A stretch of 64,000 bases of DNA, from the NCBI GenBank assembly GCA_024743255.1, contig JANSWY010000003.1:186001-250000 (forward strand), in the 5' to 3' direction. Under the pieces are notes generated by a model. That model worked only from the letters and a program-made list of their open reading frames with translations, was not told where the DNA came from and did not search any database. Below are positions 46,321-56,458 of this stretch, one piece after another; the first letter of the stretch is position 1; each line of letters begins with the position of its first letter. Both the position numbers and the translations under genes were made by a program. This DNA is from a bacterium (GTDB lineage Bacteria > Bacteroidota > Bacteroidia > Cytophagales > Cyclobacteriaceae).

Positions 46321-46348
46321 AAACCGGCCTGCCGTAGCAAACCGGTTT
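46321..46348 (-). terminator. Terminator of the SusCD operon
   Basis: AAACCGG / CCGGTTT stem with a 14-base loop just past the susD stop; A-rich flank on the plus strand gives U on the minus transcript. The spacer 46144-46320 shows no gene. Confidence 0.75.
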
Positions 46349-46369
46349 ATTTATTAAGCTAGGTGTTAA

Positions 46370-47686
46370 TTAGTTTCCTTGAAGCTCCGTTACCGGAGTT
46401 GGGAATGCATCTAGAATGTTATCACCAGTTCTATCCACCGGAAGCTCACTTAGACGATTGTATCTTCTTAAGTCAATCCATCTGTGACCTTCACCAAATA
46501 GTGAATATCTTCTTTGAGTTAACAATTCATCTTGCAAAGCTGCATCAGTTGTAGCTCCGCTATATGCCGGTAAACCAGCAGCAGTTCTTACAATGTCAAG
46601 AGCAGCAACTGCTTCAGCATTGTCTGATCCAATATTAGCTTCAGCCCACAGTAGAACTAACTCCTCGTTTCTCATAATTGGAACTGGATCCACATTGCTG
46701 CTATACAATTGAACCTGGTTAGTACCAGTTAATCCATCAAAGGTTACAGCTCCAGAAGCAAATACGATAGTCTTTTCAGCAACTCTTGTATCACCAGCTT
46801 CAGCATCAGTCACCCAAGAATCATGAGCCATGTACTCTTGCCCTGATTGATCAGCGATATAGAATAATGAGTTTGAAATATCATTACCTGTTAATCCAAA
46901 GATATGAGCAGGACCTGCGTCCAAATCTCCAGTTAAGTTCAGAAATGAAGCATTTAATGCAGTTCTGGCTGCAGACATGTTATTTTGATAGATAGCAACT
47001 CTGGCAGCAACTGCTCTGTTAAACTCAGCAAAAGTTGCCGGAGTATCAAACCCTGCAAAACCTGAGCTGATAGCGAAATCAAACTCATCACCAGCACTAC
47101 TCAATTCAGTGTTAGCTTCAGTTAATAAAGCTTGAATTTCAGTCAATGCAGCCTGGTAATCCAAATTAGGACCTAGATTTTCAGGATCAGAAACATCAAT
47201 TCTGATTCCGTTTGTCCACTGTCTGTTAGCAACCATCATTAAAGCATAAGCCTTTAATGTTTTAGCATATCCGAAATATCCATTTTTAGTAGCATCATCA
47301 AAACCAGCTGCAGAGTTTTCTACTGCAACTTCTACAAGGTTAGCAGACTGTACAACTTTGTACCAAGCAGCGTATGCTCTTGTAGTTAAGAATCCATTGT
47401 TATCTAGTGGACCTTTAAGGATTTCTCCAGTGTATCTAGGGTCAACCTGAGTCAGGTCATTATACTCTCTTCCGATAATACTTACCGTCTGGAAATGAAA
47501 ACTAAGATCATTTCTCATTACTGCTTCCAAACCTACTGCAAGAAGTCTAACGTCCGCCTCAGTTGCACCATCCAGGAAGCTCTCGAATGTTGGAGCATTT
47601 GGGTTTTCAATTGGATCTAATTCACAAGAGAACACCATCAACATGCCTGCTCCAAATACTAAGATTTTATTTAATATATTTTTCAT
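46370..47686 (-). CDS. susD: RagB/SusD-family nutrient-binding lipoprotein
   Basis: 438 residues from ATG 47686 (MKNILNKIL ... VFSC, lipid C21); an earlier in-frame start at 47719 overlaps susC and adds no signal sequence. SusD-type: TPR-like helices with AWYKVVQSANLVEVA, KTLKAYALMMVANR, and the C-terminal ELLTQRRYSLFGEGHRWIDLRRYNRL, a strong family marker. It forms the lid over the SusC barrel at the cell surface. The substrate is unknown: no glycoside hydrolase, sulfatase, lyase or peptidase is in the same operon. Confidence 0.93.
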   Translation of the reverse strand: MKNILNKILVFGAGMLMVFSCELDPIENPNAPTFESFLDGATEADVRLLAVGLEAVMRNDLSFHFQTVSIIGREYNDLTQVDPRYTGEILKGPLDNNGFLTTRAYAAWYKVVQSANLVEVAVENSAAGFDDATKNGYFGYAKTLKAYALMMVANRQWTNGIRIDVSDPENLGPNLDYQAALTEIQALLTEANTELSSAGDEFDFAISSGFAGFDTPATFAEFNRAVAARVAIYQNNMSAARTALNASFLNLTGDLDAGPAHIFGLTGNDISNSLFYIADQSGQEYMAHDSWVTDAEAGDTRVAEKTIVFASGAVTFDGLTGTNQVQLYSSNVDPVPIMRNEELVLLWAEANIGSDNAEAVAALDIVRTAAGLPAYSGATTDAALQDELLTQRRYSLFGEGHRWIDLRRYNRLSELPVDRTGDNILDAFPTPVTELQGN

Positions 47687-47705
47687 TTTATTAAAGTCTT
47701 TTGAT

Positions 47706-50681
47706 TTAGAAACTAACATTTAGGTGAAGATTGAAGAATCTTGATGCTGGGTAAGGAGTTACCTCAACATTGTTCGCCAATACGTTGTTACCAAAGTTCG
47801 AAGACTCTGGGTCATAACTGTTGTAATCAAAGATATTGATCAAGTTTCGTCCAGAAACCCCGAATTTCACTGATTGAGTACCAGGAATGGTTCCTTTAGG
47901 AAGCGTGTAATAAAGAGCAACCTCTCTTAGTCTGATATAACCTGAATCCTCAATTACCGGCTCTGGGTTTGCAAATGCTTGTCCAGCTCTATATTCACCA
48001 TTACTTAAATTTCCTTCTGGATCTAAACCAGTATCGTTGTAATCCCAGGTAGTTCCTGCAAGGTCATATAGAAGTGTTGTTAAGTTGATAGACTCACCAC
48101 CGTTTTTCCAGTGCCATAAGAAAGTGAAATCAAATCCTTTGTAGCTAATCTGGTTAAACCATGACAATTGAAAATCAGGAGTAGCATCACCATAAACAGC
48201 GAAACCATCACCATCTGGATCCAAGGCATCAATCTCAGCCTGAGTTAGTGAAGAAGCATCGTAAGTACCTACAATTTGTGTAGCACTCTTTCCTTCCTCA
48301 ATTCTGTATGTACCTAAAGAAGCAGCAAAACCTCCTAAGTTGAATGGTTCAACATCCAGCTTAGTAACTTCATTTTCGTTTTTCCACCACTTAACACTTG
48401 TGTTATAAGTGAAGTTAGTTTTCTGAATAACTGCTGCATCAATACTTAGTTCAATACCAGTGTTCTCAAGTTCAGCAGCATTGTCAACTTTTCTCGTAAA
48501 TCCAGAAGAAGTAGCAGTATTAACCTGAAGTAATACATCCTCCATTTTCTTGTTATAGAAGTTTAATCCGATACCAATTCTGTTATCGAATAATCCCATG
48601 TCAATTCCGTACTCAAGCTCTATTTGTCTCTCAGGACCTACAGTTGTGTTACCTTGAGTGTTTGCTGGACTAAGACCAGAGTTACCTCCAATTAGCTCAC
48701 CATTTACAAGAGTAAATCTGTCGTTGAAGTTTGCGAATCTACCTGACTGACCGTAAGCAACTCTTGGCTTGATATTACTGATTGCACCAACATTCCAAAA
48801 GCTGAACTCGTGAATGTTAACTGCTAAACTAGCCTTAGGATAGTAGTAGAATTTATTAGCATCCCCATTATTAGTTGACTTATCACCTCTAATACCTAAA
48901 GTACCAATGATTTTGTCCTGGTAGTTGATTTCTTCCTGAACAAAGTAACCTTTATCCTGCTGCAATCTGATGATTTGCTCAGTTGCAACGTTAGTAGACT
49001 GACCTAAGTTAGTTTGAGAACCATTTAATCCAGTAGCAGTAGTTATTACCGTGTTTCTGTTGAAGTCCTGGAAGAAGTTACCCAACTGAGTAGTGAAACT
49101 TAAACCTCCGCCAGTGTAGTAAGAATGTACTAATGAAGCAGAAAGGTTATAGTTAGTATTAACTGTAGAACCAGAAATTGCAACACCACCAAGAGATGTA
49201 GGATCTCTGAAGTAAGATAATTCCTGAGGGAAAATACTTGTAGTTCTTAAAGTATACTGGTCAACACCAGCTTGCAATACTAATTTCAACTGATTATCAG
49301 TCTGACTTAAAAGTCTGATATTAGTAGTAGCACCACCAATGTATCTGTTTACTTTCTCTTGGTTAGTTGTGATATCAACAGTCTCTAGTACGTTTGATCC
49401 AGCTCCACCTTGAGGATATGCTCCATCTACAGGAGAAAGATCCTCCCATGGGTATGTAAATGCCAATGCATAACCAATAGTTCTGTTTGCATTACCATTG
49501 TTGAAGAATCCTCTATCAGCAGTAGAGTTGATGTAGTTGTTGGTCACATATACATCCAACCAATCAGTAAACTTCTGACCGATATTTAATCTGAATGAAC
49601 CTTTTTCATAACCAGTATTATCAACAAGTCCAGGCTCATTTTTATAAGTAGCTCCCAAGAAGTAGTCAGTTTTATTCTGACCTCCTGAAACCGAAACTCT
49701 GGTAGTAGAAGAAACGACAGTATTATCGAATAATTCAGCTTCATAATCTCTAAGAGTTCCATTACGAACTGCAGCTGCAGCATCGGCTCCACCAATTGCT
49801 TCCGCCTGTTCAGGTGTCCAGTCTCTTAAACCTAAAAGTTTAGTAGGGCTTCTAAACCCAATTGTCTGAGCGAAATTAACTCTTGTATCTCCAGCGCTTC
49901 CTCTCTTAGTAGTGATGATTACCACACCACCTGCCGCTCGGGATCCGTAGATTGCAGCTGCTGAAGCACCTTTAAGAATTTCTATGTTAGAAATATCTTC
50001 AGGGTCAATATCCGCGATTCTGTTTGAAGCATCATCTTGGTTTGTAGAAGGGTTACCTCCACCAGCAGCTTCAGACACAATATTGTTACCTAGCGAAATA
50101 GAAGAGTTATCAACATAAACTCCATCAATAATAAATAGTGGTTGCTGATCTCCAAAGATAGAAGTCACACCTCTTAGTCTCATTGAAATACCTCCTCCAG
50201 GAGCACCGGAGTTGGCTTGCATATTAACACCTTCGAACTTACCGTAAAGAGCACCATCCATATTTGATTGGTTAGCTATACCAGTAAGAGTTTTAGCATC
50301 AATTGTTGCAACGGAGTTAGCCAGGTTACTTCTTTTTACTGAAGTAGCAAGACCAGAAATAACAACTTCTTCGAGGTTTGTAACATCCTCTTCAAGGTTA
50401 ATATCAATGACATTTGTGTTTGCTGGAACTTCCAGTGTTCTGTAGCCAATAAATGAGAAAACTAAAGTTGCATCCTCCGGAGCGGATAATGAGTAGTTAC
50501 CATCTAAATCTGTGATGGTACCCGTTGTGGTTCCTTTAATTACCACGTTTACACCAATTAGACCATCGCCCGTAATAGCATCGGTCACTGTGCCGCTAAC
50601 TCGCCTATCTTGAGCATGAGCACTAAGCTGCACACCCACGACTAAGGCAGCCGCAAGCAGAAAATTGTAAATTTTCTTCAT
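47706..50681 (-). CDS. susC: SusC/RagA-family TonB-dependent transporter
   Basis: 991-residue outer-membrane transporter. Signal peptide 1-~23 (VGVQLSAHAQ), a CarboxypepD_reg-like domain (~28-110: VSGTVTDAITGDGLIGVNV ... EEVVISG), plug (~115-240; the segment SNIEILKGASAAAIYGSRAAGG is diagnostic) and a 22-strand barrel ending in FNLHLNVSF. It imports an oligomer with SusD downstream, energised by TonB. Upstream lies a 353-base region; an anti-sigma or sensor gene is not adjacent, so regulation is not apparent. Confidence 0.97.
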   Translation of the reverse strand: MKKIYNFLLAAALVVGVQLSAHAQDRRVSGTVTDAITGDGLIGVNVVIKGTTTGTITDLDGNYSLSAPEDATLVFSFIGYRTLEVPANTNVIDINLEEDVTNLEEVVISGLATSVKRSNLANSVATIDAKTLTGIANQSNMDGALYGKFEGVNMQANSGAPGGGISMRLRGVTSIFGDQQPLFIIDGVYVDNSSISLGNNIVSEAAGGGNPSTNQDDASNRIADIDPEDISNIEILKGASAAAIYGSRAAGGVVIITTKRGSAGDTRVNFAQTIGFRSPTKLLGLRDWTPEQAEAIGGADAAAAVRNGTLRDYEAELFDNTVVSSTTRVSVSGGQNKTDYFLGATYKNEPGLVDNTGYEKGSFRLNIGQKFTDWLDVYVTNNYINSTADRGFFNNGNANRTIGYALAFTYPWEDLSPVDGAYPQGGAGSNVLETVDITTNQEKVNRYIGGATTNIRLLSQTDNQLKLVLQAGVDQYTLRTTSIFPQELSYFRDPTSLGGVAISGSTVNTNYNLSASLVHSYYTGGGLSFTTQLGNFFQDFNRNTVITTATGLNGSQTNLGQSTNVATEQIIRLQQDKGYFVQEEINYQDKIIGTLGIRGDKSTNNGDANKFYYYPKASLAVNIHEFSFWNVGAISNIKPRVAYGQSGRFANFNDRFTLVNGELIGGNSGLSPANTQGNTTVGPERQIELEYGIDMGLFDNRIGIGLNFYNKKMEDVLLQVNTATSSGFTRKVDNAAELENTGIELSIDAAVIQKTNFTYNTSVKWWKNENEVTKLDVEPFNLGGFAASLGTYRIEEGKSATQIVGTYDASSLTQAEIDALDPDGDGFAVYGDATPDFQLSWFNQISYKGFDFTFLWHWKNGGESINLTTLLYDLAGTTWDYNDTGLDPEGNLSNGEYRAGQAFANPEPVIEDSGYIRLREVALYYTLPKGTIPGTQSVKFGVSGRNLINIFDYNSYDPESSNFGNNVLANNVEVTPYPASRFFNLHLNVSF

Positions 50682-51034
50682 AGTTAATTTGGGTTTTAAA
50701 AATTAAAAAATTTGGGTTTTACACGTATAAGATATCAAATTCTAAAGTAGAATATCTTAACATGTGGGTAAAAAACAACAAAATGTAGGTTAGTTGCGGA
50801 TTGGAACCAAAAATTATTTTGTTTTTAGGGAATCTAATAACATTTTACGATAGACGGTCAATATTCACCAGCAACGGTAAAACACTCTTTTTTTTGGAAA
50901 ATGTGCGATTCCGCACAATGCAAACGTTATTATTTGTAATTTCGCTTCAAAATTGCTTTGAATTGAGTTCTGATAACGCTAACTTAATGCAAGCAATTTT
51001 CAATTTTTTAACATTGCAATAACCCAATAGAAAA
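50682..51034. other. Intergenic region between susC and GNAT gene
   Basis: 353 bases, AT-rich, divergent. It should hold the susC promoter (minus) and the GNAT promoter (plus). I see a weak plus-strand -7-like TAATTTCG near 50937 and no exact TAnnTTTG box for susC. No credible small gene or RNA structure was found. Confidence 0.6.
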
Positions 51035-51487
51035 ATGAATCTGATCCTTGAAAAGGCCAGCCTGAAGGACCTCCCGTCGCTAAATGAAATCAGTATGAAA
51101 TCAAAAAGTTACTGGGGGTATCCTGAAGATTGGTTGAATAGCTGGGAGGATGACCTCACGGTTAACGAGGATCACATTCAAAAACATCAAACCTACAAAC
51201 TTACCCTTGATAATGAGATAATTGGATTCAGTGTAATCCAATGTAATGGTGAAGATTTTGAGTTTACTCATTTTTGGGTAGTCCCAAGGTATATTGGATG
51301 GGGATACGGCAAATTTCTCCTGGAGGAATCACTGAAAAGAGGTGTGCATTCTCCATGCAGGATCAAAGTAGAATCCGATCCTAATGCCGAAGGTTTTTAC
51401 AAAAAATTTGGCTTTAACACTGTTTCACAGGTAGAGAGTTATCCAAAGGGTAGATACCTTCCTGTTATGGAACGCGTCCTTAATTAA
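51035..51487 (+). CDS. GNAT acetyltransferase
   Basis: 150-residue GNAT fold: LEKASLKDLPSLNEIS (first strand-helix), THFWVVPRYIGWGYGKFLLEE (acetyl-CoA motif A), and AEGFYKKFGFNTV (motif B). Substrate unknown. Its stop codon abuts the stop of the convergent CBS gene. Confidence 0.92.
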   Translation: MNLILEKASLKDLPSLNEISMKSKSYWGYPEDWLNSWEDDLTVNEDHIQKHQTYKLTLDNEIIGFSVIQCNGEDFEFTHFWVVPRYIGWGYGKFLLEESLKRGVHSPCRIKVESDPNAEGFYKKFGFNTVSQVESYPKGRYLPVMERVLN

Positions 51488-51949
51488 CTACCAGGTTCTG
51501 GATTTTAGATTTGTAACTGCCTGCATTACATCTTTTTGGCTGATCTGACCGACAAGTTTGCCGTTTCGTACGACTGGAAATCTTCTAAGTCTTTTATTCA
51601 AGAACATTTTAGCGACTTCAAACACATTTGTTTCTGGTGCAATACTCACAACATCTGCAGCCATATGTTCACTAACCGTGCCTGTTAATGTTGGGATATT
51701 GTCATATTTTCCTTTAACTATTTCTTTCAGACAATCACCTTCAGAAATAATACCAATCAATTCATTTTGATCATTTACGACAGGCCCTCCGGAAATCTTG
51801 TTCTTTAAAAGAATAGATATGGCATCCATAATGGATTGGTCCGGACTAAAAGTGATTAATCTTTTAGCCATATAGTCTTCAACTGTAATTTTAGGTGCAG
51901 CATCAACCTTTGGCACCTTTTCCATTTCACCTTTAAAGCTCTTTACCAT
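51488..51949 (-). CDS. CBS-domain pair protein
   Basis: 153 residues: a short N-terminal tail, then two CBS repeats, VEDYMAKRLITFSPDQSIMDA ... GIISEGDCLKEI and VSEHMAADVVSIAPETNVFEV ... GQISQKDVMQAV. Stand-alone Bateman modules bind adenine nucleotides; the partner is unknown. Divergent from anmK across 70 bases. Confidence 0.92.
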   Translation of the reverse strand: MVKSFKGEMEKVPKVDAAPKITVEDYMAKRLITFSPDQSIMDAISILLKNKISGGPVVNDQNELIGIISEGDCLKEIVKGKYDNIPTLTGTVSEHMAADVVSIAPETNVFEVAKMFLNKRLRRFPVVRNGKLVGQISQKDVMQAVTNLKSRTW

Positions 51950-52019
51950 ATCTTAATTTTTTTTAATGACGTGTTATATAAGATAGGTATTTTTAGCGTG
52001 CGAAACAAATTAGCTCCAT

Positions 52020-53111
52020 ATGCAAACCAACAGTGAAACCTTCAAATATCATGCAATCGGATTGATGTCTGGAACCTCATTGGATGGCCTTGATATTGCC
52101 GAGGTACTGTTCACATTGAAAGACAACACATGGGATTTTCATTTAAAAAATGCCACCACAATCTCCTATGATAGTGCAATGGAAAATTCATTAAAATCAG
52201 CTGTTAATCTATCTGGGGAAAAGTTGATAAGGCTTCATCATGATTACGGCAGATGGATTGGGGAGAAGGTTTCTATGTTTATAAATGAAAACGACTCTAA
52301 GCCTGAAGTCCTTTGTAGTCATGGTCATACAGTATTTCACCAGCCTCAATTGGGATTCACTTATCAAATTGGCCATGGACAGAAAATTGCGAATTGCTCA
52401 GGCGTAAAGACCATCTGTGATTTCAGGTCATTGGATGTTTCGCTGGGTGGACAAGGTGCTCCCTTAGTTCCAATTGGTGATGAATTATTATTCTCTAAAT
52501 TCAGTCATTGCTTAAATATTGGAGGGATCGCGAATGTCTCTTTTAAAGAAAACGATCAAAGAGTTTCGTTCGACATCTGTGTGGCTAACATGGCATTGAA
52601 TTACCTATCAAATAAACTTGACTTACCCTTTGATGAAAATGGCAAACTAGCTGAATCTGGCAAAATAATTCCAGATATGCTGAACGAATTGAATGAATTG
52701 GAATACTTCAAATTACCACATCCAAAATCTTTGGGATTCGAGCAGTTTCAAACATATATTTTACCAATAATCGAGAACATAAATTCAGAGATTCCAGACA
52801 TTCTTAGGACGTTTGTAGAACACATTGCAATGCAAATCGCAAAAGTGCTTGATGCCACATCCAAACCTAAAGATCAAGTAGTTGTTACGGGTGGGGGAGC
52901 ATTTAACAAATTCCTCATTTCCCGGATTAAAAGTTGCTTAAATTCTGATATTGAAGTAGTTATCCCACCCTCAGAAATAGTTTCATTCAAGGAAGCCATC
53001 ATCTTTGCATTTCTTGGTGTCCTACGACTAAGAAATGAAATTAACTGCTTAAGTTCCGTCACCGGGTCGTCCAAAGATTCTAGCGGAGGAGTAATATTCC
53101 TCCCAGCTTAG
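52020..53111 (+). CDS. anmK: Anhydro-N-acetylmuramic acid kinase
   Basis: Recycles peptidoglycan by phosphorylating and opening 1,6-anhydroMurNAc. 363 residues; LMSGTSLDGLDIA near the start (ATP-binding), HGHTVFHQP, LNIGGIANVS and VTGGGAFNKFL are all family marks. It converges on the E1 gene with a four-base stop overlap. Confidence 0.96.
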   Translation: MQTNSETFKYHAIGLMSGTSLDGLDIAEVLFTLKDNTWDFHLKNATTISYDSAMENSLKSAVNLSGEKLIRLHHDYGRWIGEKVSMFINENDSKPEVLCSHGHTVFHQPQLGFTYQIGHGQKIANCSGVKTICDFRSLDVSLGGQGAPLVPIGDELLFSKFSHCLNIGGIANVSFKENDQRVSFDICVANMALNYLSNKLDLPFDENGKLAESGKIIPDMLNELNELEYFKLPHPKSLGFEQFQTYILPIIENINSEIPDILRTFVEHIAMQIAKVLDATSKPKDQVVVTGGGAFNKFLISRIKSCLNSDIEVVIPPSEIVSFKEAIIFAFLGVLRLRNEINCLSSVTGSSKDSSGGVIFLPA

Positions 53112-55081
53112 AATTCGAGTAACTCAGTCATTTTTTCTTCAAACCTTCCAACTGGCAGGAAATCTTTTTCCAACGCTGCAGCAAAAGGCACAGGTGTATC
53201 CAGACCACCAACTCTCATTACCGGAGCATCAAGACTCTTGAAGCAGTTCTCCGAAATCCATGCGGAAATCTCAGCACCGATTCCTCCGGTAATGCAATCT
53301 TCATGAAGGATGATCACTTTCCCAGTTTTCTCAACTGATTCCCGGACTGCATCCTTATCCCATGGAAGCAATGTCCTTAAATCAATAAGATCTGCAGAAA
53401 CCCCTGTCTTCTCCAAATATTTCTTGGCCCAGTGTACTCCCATACCATAGGTGACAATTGAAATATCCTCTCCTTCGGTTACAAGATTAGCTTTACCTAC
53501 CTCAACTGTATAATAATCATCCGGAACCTCTTCTGTCAAAGATCTGTAAAGTGCCTTGTGCTCGAAATATAAATATGGATTCGGTTCTTCAAGCGCTGCA
53601 TTCAAAAGACCTTTAGCATCCGTTGGATTGCTTGGGTAAACAATCTTCAAACCGGGTGTATGGAAAAACCACGCCTCGTTACTTTGAGAATGGAAAGGGC
53701 CCGCTCCTACTCCAGCACCTGTTGGCATCCTTACTACCACATCTGCATTTTGTCCCCATCTGTAATGGATCTTGGCAAGGTTATTCACGATTTGATTGAA
53801 TCCACAAGTCACAAAGTCTGCAAATTGCATTTCCATCATGGCTTTCATTCCCTTAATGGAAAGCCCCAATGCTGTTCCAACAATAGCAGACTCACAAAGT
53901 GGTGTATTTCTTACTCTGTCTTTACCAAAATCATTAATAAATCCTTCGGTAATCTTAAAAACCCCACCGTAATCAGCGATATCTTGACCCATCAAAACCA
54001 GGTCCGGGAATTTCTCCATGCTCTGTTTCAGTGAGTCTGAAATCGCATCTACGAATCGTTTTTCTGATTTCTTGCCATTAGAAGTAATTACTTTCTGCTC
54101 GTAAGGCATGAACATGTCATTTGTCTCACGCTCTATGTTCCCATCTAATGCCGGCTGATTAAATGCATTTTCTACTGCATCATTTATTTCTTTCCTGATC
54201 TCAGAAGTTATCTCTTCAACTTTGTCCTTATCCAGAACTTTTTCACTGAATAAAAACTCTCCGAAATTCTCAATGGGATCTTTTTCTCCCCAGTGCTCCA
54301 TCAACTCCTTCGGTACATACTTCGTACCAGACGCCTCCTCATGACCTCTCATTCGGAATGTGTTTGCCTCTATTAAAATTGGCTTTGGTTTCTTTCTAAT
54401 CTTCTGAGCAGCCTTTTGAATGGTATCAATAACCTCAAGAATATTATTTCCATCAATACTCAAGGCATCAATTCCATATCCTGGTCCTTTGTCAACAAAT
54501 GAATTGAATTTAAATTGCTCCGAACTTGGTGTTGATAGTCCGTAACCATTGTTTTCAACCACAAAGATTACAGGCAAATCCCAAACTGCCGCAACATTAA
54601 GTGCCTCATGAAAATCTCCTTCACTTGATCCTCCATCACCAGAAAACACTAATGTGACTTTATTCTCTTTTTTAAGTTTAGCTGCAAGCGCAATTCCGTC
54701 AGCTATTCCTAACTGTGGACCTAAGTGAGAAATCATGCCAACGATATGATGTTCATTAGTTCCGAAGTGAAATGACCTATCCCGACCTTTTGTGAAGCCA
54801 TTAGCCTTCCCTTGAAACTGCTCAAACAACCTTTGCATCGGGACATCCCTGGTTGTAAAAACACCCAAATTACGGTGCATTGGCAGAATATATTCATCAT
54901 TTTTCAATGACAAAGCAGCACCTACTGAAATCGCTTCCTGGCCAATTCCTGAGAACCACTTGCTGATTTTTCCTTGCCTTAAAAGAATAAGCATCTTCTC
55001 CTCAATAAGACGAGGAGTAACAAGTGATTTATAGATCGAGATGAGTTGTTTATCCGACCTTTTGTTCCTGTTAAATTTCAT
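53108..55081 (-). CDS. 2-oxoacid dehydrogenase E1, fused alpha-beta subunits
   Basis: 657 residues: E1-alpha-like part (~1-320; TPP motif GDGGSSEGDFHEALNVAAV ... NNGYG) joined to E1-beta part (~335-657; MGQDIADYGGVFKITEGF, ALGLSIKGMKAMMEMQFADF, HEDCITGGIGAEIS). The best fit is branched-chain 2-oxoacid (2-oxoisovalerate) dehydrogenase E1, where alpha-beta fusion is usual in Bacteroidota. E2 and E3 are not in the window. An exact TAGATTTG -7 box lies 19 bases upstream. Confidence 0.93.
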   Translation of the reverse strand: MKFNRNKRSDKQLISIYKSLVTPRLIEEKMLILLRQGKISKWFSGIGQEAISVGAALSLKNDEYILPMHRNLGVFTTRDVPMQRLFEQFQGKANGFTKGRDRSFHFGTNEHHIVGMISHLGPQLGIADGIALAAKLKKENKVTLVFSGDGGSSEGDFHEALNVAAVWDLPVIFVVENNGYGLSTPSSEQFKFNSFVDKGPGYGIDALSIDGNNILEVIDTIQKAAQKIRKKPKPILIEANTFRMRGHEEASGTKYVPKELMEHWGEKDPIENFGEFLFSEKVLDKDKVEEITSEIRKEINDAVENAFNQPALDGNIERETNDMFMPYEQKVITSNGKKSEKRFVDAISDSLKQSMEKFPDLVLMGQDIADYGGVFKITEGFINDFGKDRVRNTPLCESAIVGTALGLSIKGMKAMMEMQFADFVTCGFNQIVNNLAKIHYRWGQNADVVVRMPTGAGVGAGPFHSQSNEAWFFHTPGLKIVYPSNPTDAKGLLNAALEEPNPYLYFEHKALYRSLTEEVPDDYYTVEVGKANLVTEGEDISIVTYGMGVHWAKKYLEKTGVSADLIDLRTLLPWDKDAVRESVEKTGKVIILHEDCITGGIGAEISAWISENCFKSLDAPVMRVGGLDTPVPFAAALEKDFLPVGRFEEKMTELLEF

Positions 55082-55100
55082 ATTTGGGTTGTTTACTGCG

Positions 55101-55108
55101 CAAATCTA
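55101..55108 (-). promoter_or_regulatory. -7 box upstream of the E1 gene
   Basis: Minus-strand TAGATTTG, an exact TAnnTTTG, ends 19 bases from the ATG; implies a short 5' leader of about a dozen bases. Confidence 0.5.
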
Positions 55109-55171
55109 AAATTTCAAATGAATTCCACATGAAGAATCATGAATTTGTCATCAATTAATTGAATACCTGAG

Positions 55172-55179
55172 TAAATTTG
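55172..55179 (+). promoter_or_regulatory. -7 box for M16 peptidase, probably leaderless mRNA
   Basis: TAAATTTG lies only five bases before the ATG at 55185 (TAAATTTGCCGCCATG). With Bacteroidota spacing the transcript would begin at or within a base or two of the start codon. Confidence 0.45.
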
Positions 55180-55184
55180 CCGCC

Positions 55185-56435
55185 ATGATCAATTTTGAGC
55201 AGTTCTATCTAGACAATGGACTTCAGGTAATCGTACATGAAGATCCGAATACAGAAATTGCAGTTCTTAACCTGCTTTACAAAGTTGGATCCCGCGATGA
55301 GGACCCCAACAAAACGGGATTCGCTCATTTGTTTGAACATCTCATGTTTGGTGGTTCAAAAAACGTTGAGTCATTCGATGAGGCATTACAAGAAGTAGGT
55401 GGTGAAAATAATGCATTCACTTCTACTGATATCACCAATTACTATATCACCATTCCAGCAAATAATCTGGAAACAGCATTTTGGCTAGAGAGCGACAGAA
55501 TGCTTAGTCTGTCATTTGACCCGGAAGTGCTGGAGGTTCAGAGGAAGGTGGTAATTGAAGAATTCAAGCAAAGATATCTTGATCAACCATATGGAGATGT
55601 TTGGCTGAAGCTTAGACCACTTGCTTATAAGACTCACCCATATAACTGGGCAACAATTGGCAAGGAGGTTGCGCATATTGAAGATGCCACTATGGATGAT
55701 GTAAAGCAGTTTTTTCAGCAGTTTTACGCACCTAACAATGCTATCCTTGTCGTAGCAGGAAATGTAACTGTTGATCAAATAAAATCTCTCTCTGAAAAAT
55801 GGTTTGGCCCAATTGAAAAAGGTCCATCTTTGGATAGGTCTCTTCCGGTAGAACCAAAACAAAAAGAAAAGAGATGGCTGGATGTAGAAGCTGATGTGCC
55901 GGCTTCAGCGTTTTATATGGCTTTCCATATGCCAGGTAGAAAAGAAACTGACTACCATAGAGCAGACCTATTGAGCGATGTTTTGGGAAGAGGGAAATCC
56001 AGCAGACTACATCAGGCATTGGTTAAAGATGAGTCAATATTCAATAGTATTGGAGCATACGTTACAGGATCGGCAGACCCGGGCCTACTAGTTGTGAGTG
56101 GAAAGCTGAATGAGGGCATTACATTTCAAGATGCAGAAAAGAAGGTCTGGGAAGTGATTTCAAATCTTCTGAATAATGGTCTCGAGGAATCAGAATTGGG
56201 AAAAGTGAAAAACAAGGCTGAATCTAGTCTGGTTTTTTCTGAAATGGAGTTGTTAAATACAGCTATGAATCTAGCTTACTCAGCATTTCTTGGAAACCCT
56301 GATTTTGTTAATCAGGAAATCGATAAAATCACTGCTGTTACAGTTGATGGTGTACTTGATATTGCTAAAGAAATATTGGTTGCAGATAATTGCAATGTGT
56401 TGGCTTATGCCGGAAATAAAAAAGAAACTGCCTAA
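55185..56435 (+). CDS. M16 family zinc metallopeptidase
   Basis: 416 residues of the pitrilysin/processing-peptidase-beta type. Inverted zinc motif HLFEH at 48-52 (H48, E51, H52), with the distal Glu expected in VVIEEFKQRYLDQPYGD. It lacks a signal peptide, so appears cytosolic. It is a single two-domain copy; many Bacteroidota have a paired inactive subunit next door, which is missing here. Confidence 0.92.
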   Translation: MINFEQFYLDNGLQVIVHEDPNTEIAVLNLLYKVGSRDEDPNKTGFAHLFEHLMFGGSKNVESFDEALQEVGGENNAFTSTDITNYYITIPANNLETAFWLESDRMLSLSFDPEVLEVQRKVVIEEFKQRYLDQPYGDVWLKLRPLAYKTHPYNWATIGKEVAHIEDATMDDVKQFFQQFYAPNNAILVVAGNVTVDQIKSLSEKWFGPIEKGPSLDRSLPVEPKQKEKRWLDVEADVPASAFYMAFHMPGRKETDYHRADLLSDVLGRGKSSRLHQALVKDESIFNSIGAYVTGSADPGLLVVSGKLNEGITFQDAEKKVWEVISNLLNNGLEESELGKVKNKAESSLVFSEMELLNTAMNLAYSAFLGNPDFVNQEIDKITAVTVDGVLDIAKEILVADNCNVLAYAGNKKETA

Positions 56436-56458
56436 TACCAATTAGGATAAAACTGAAT

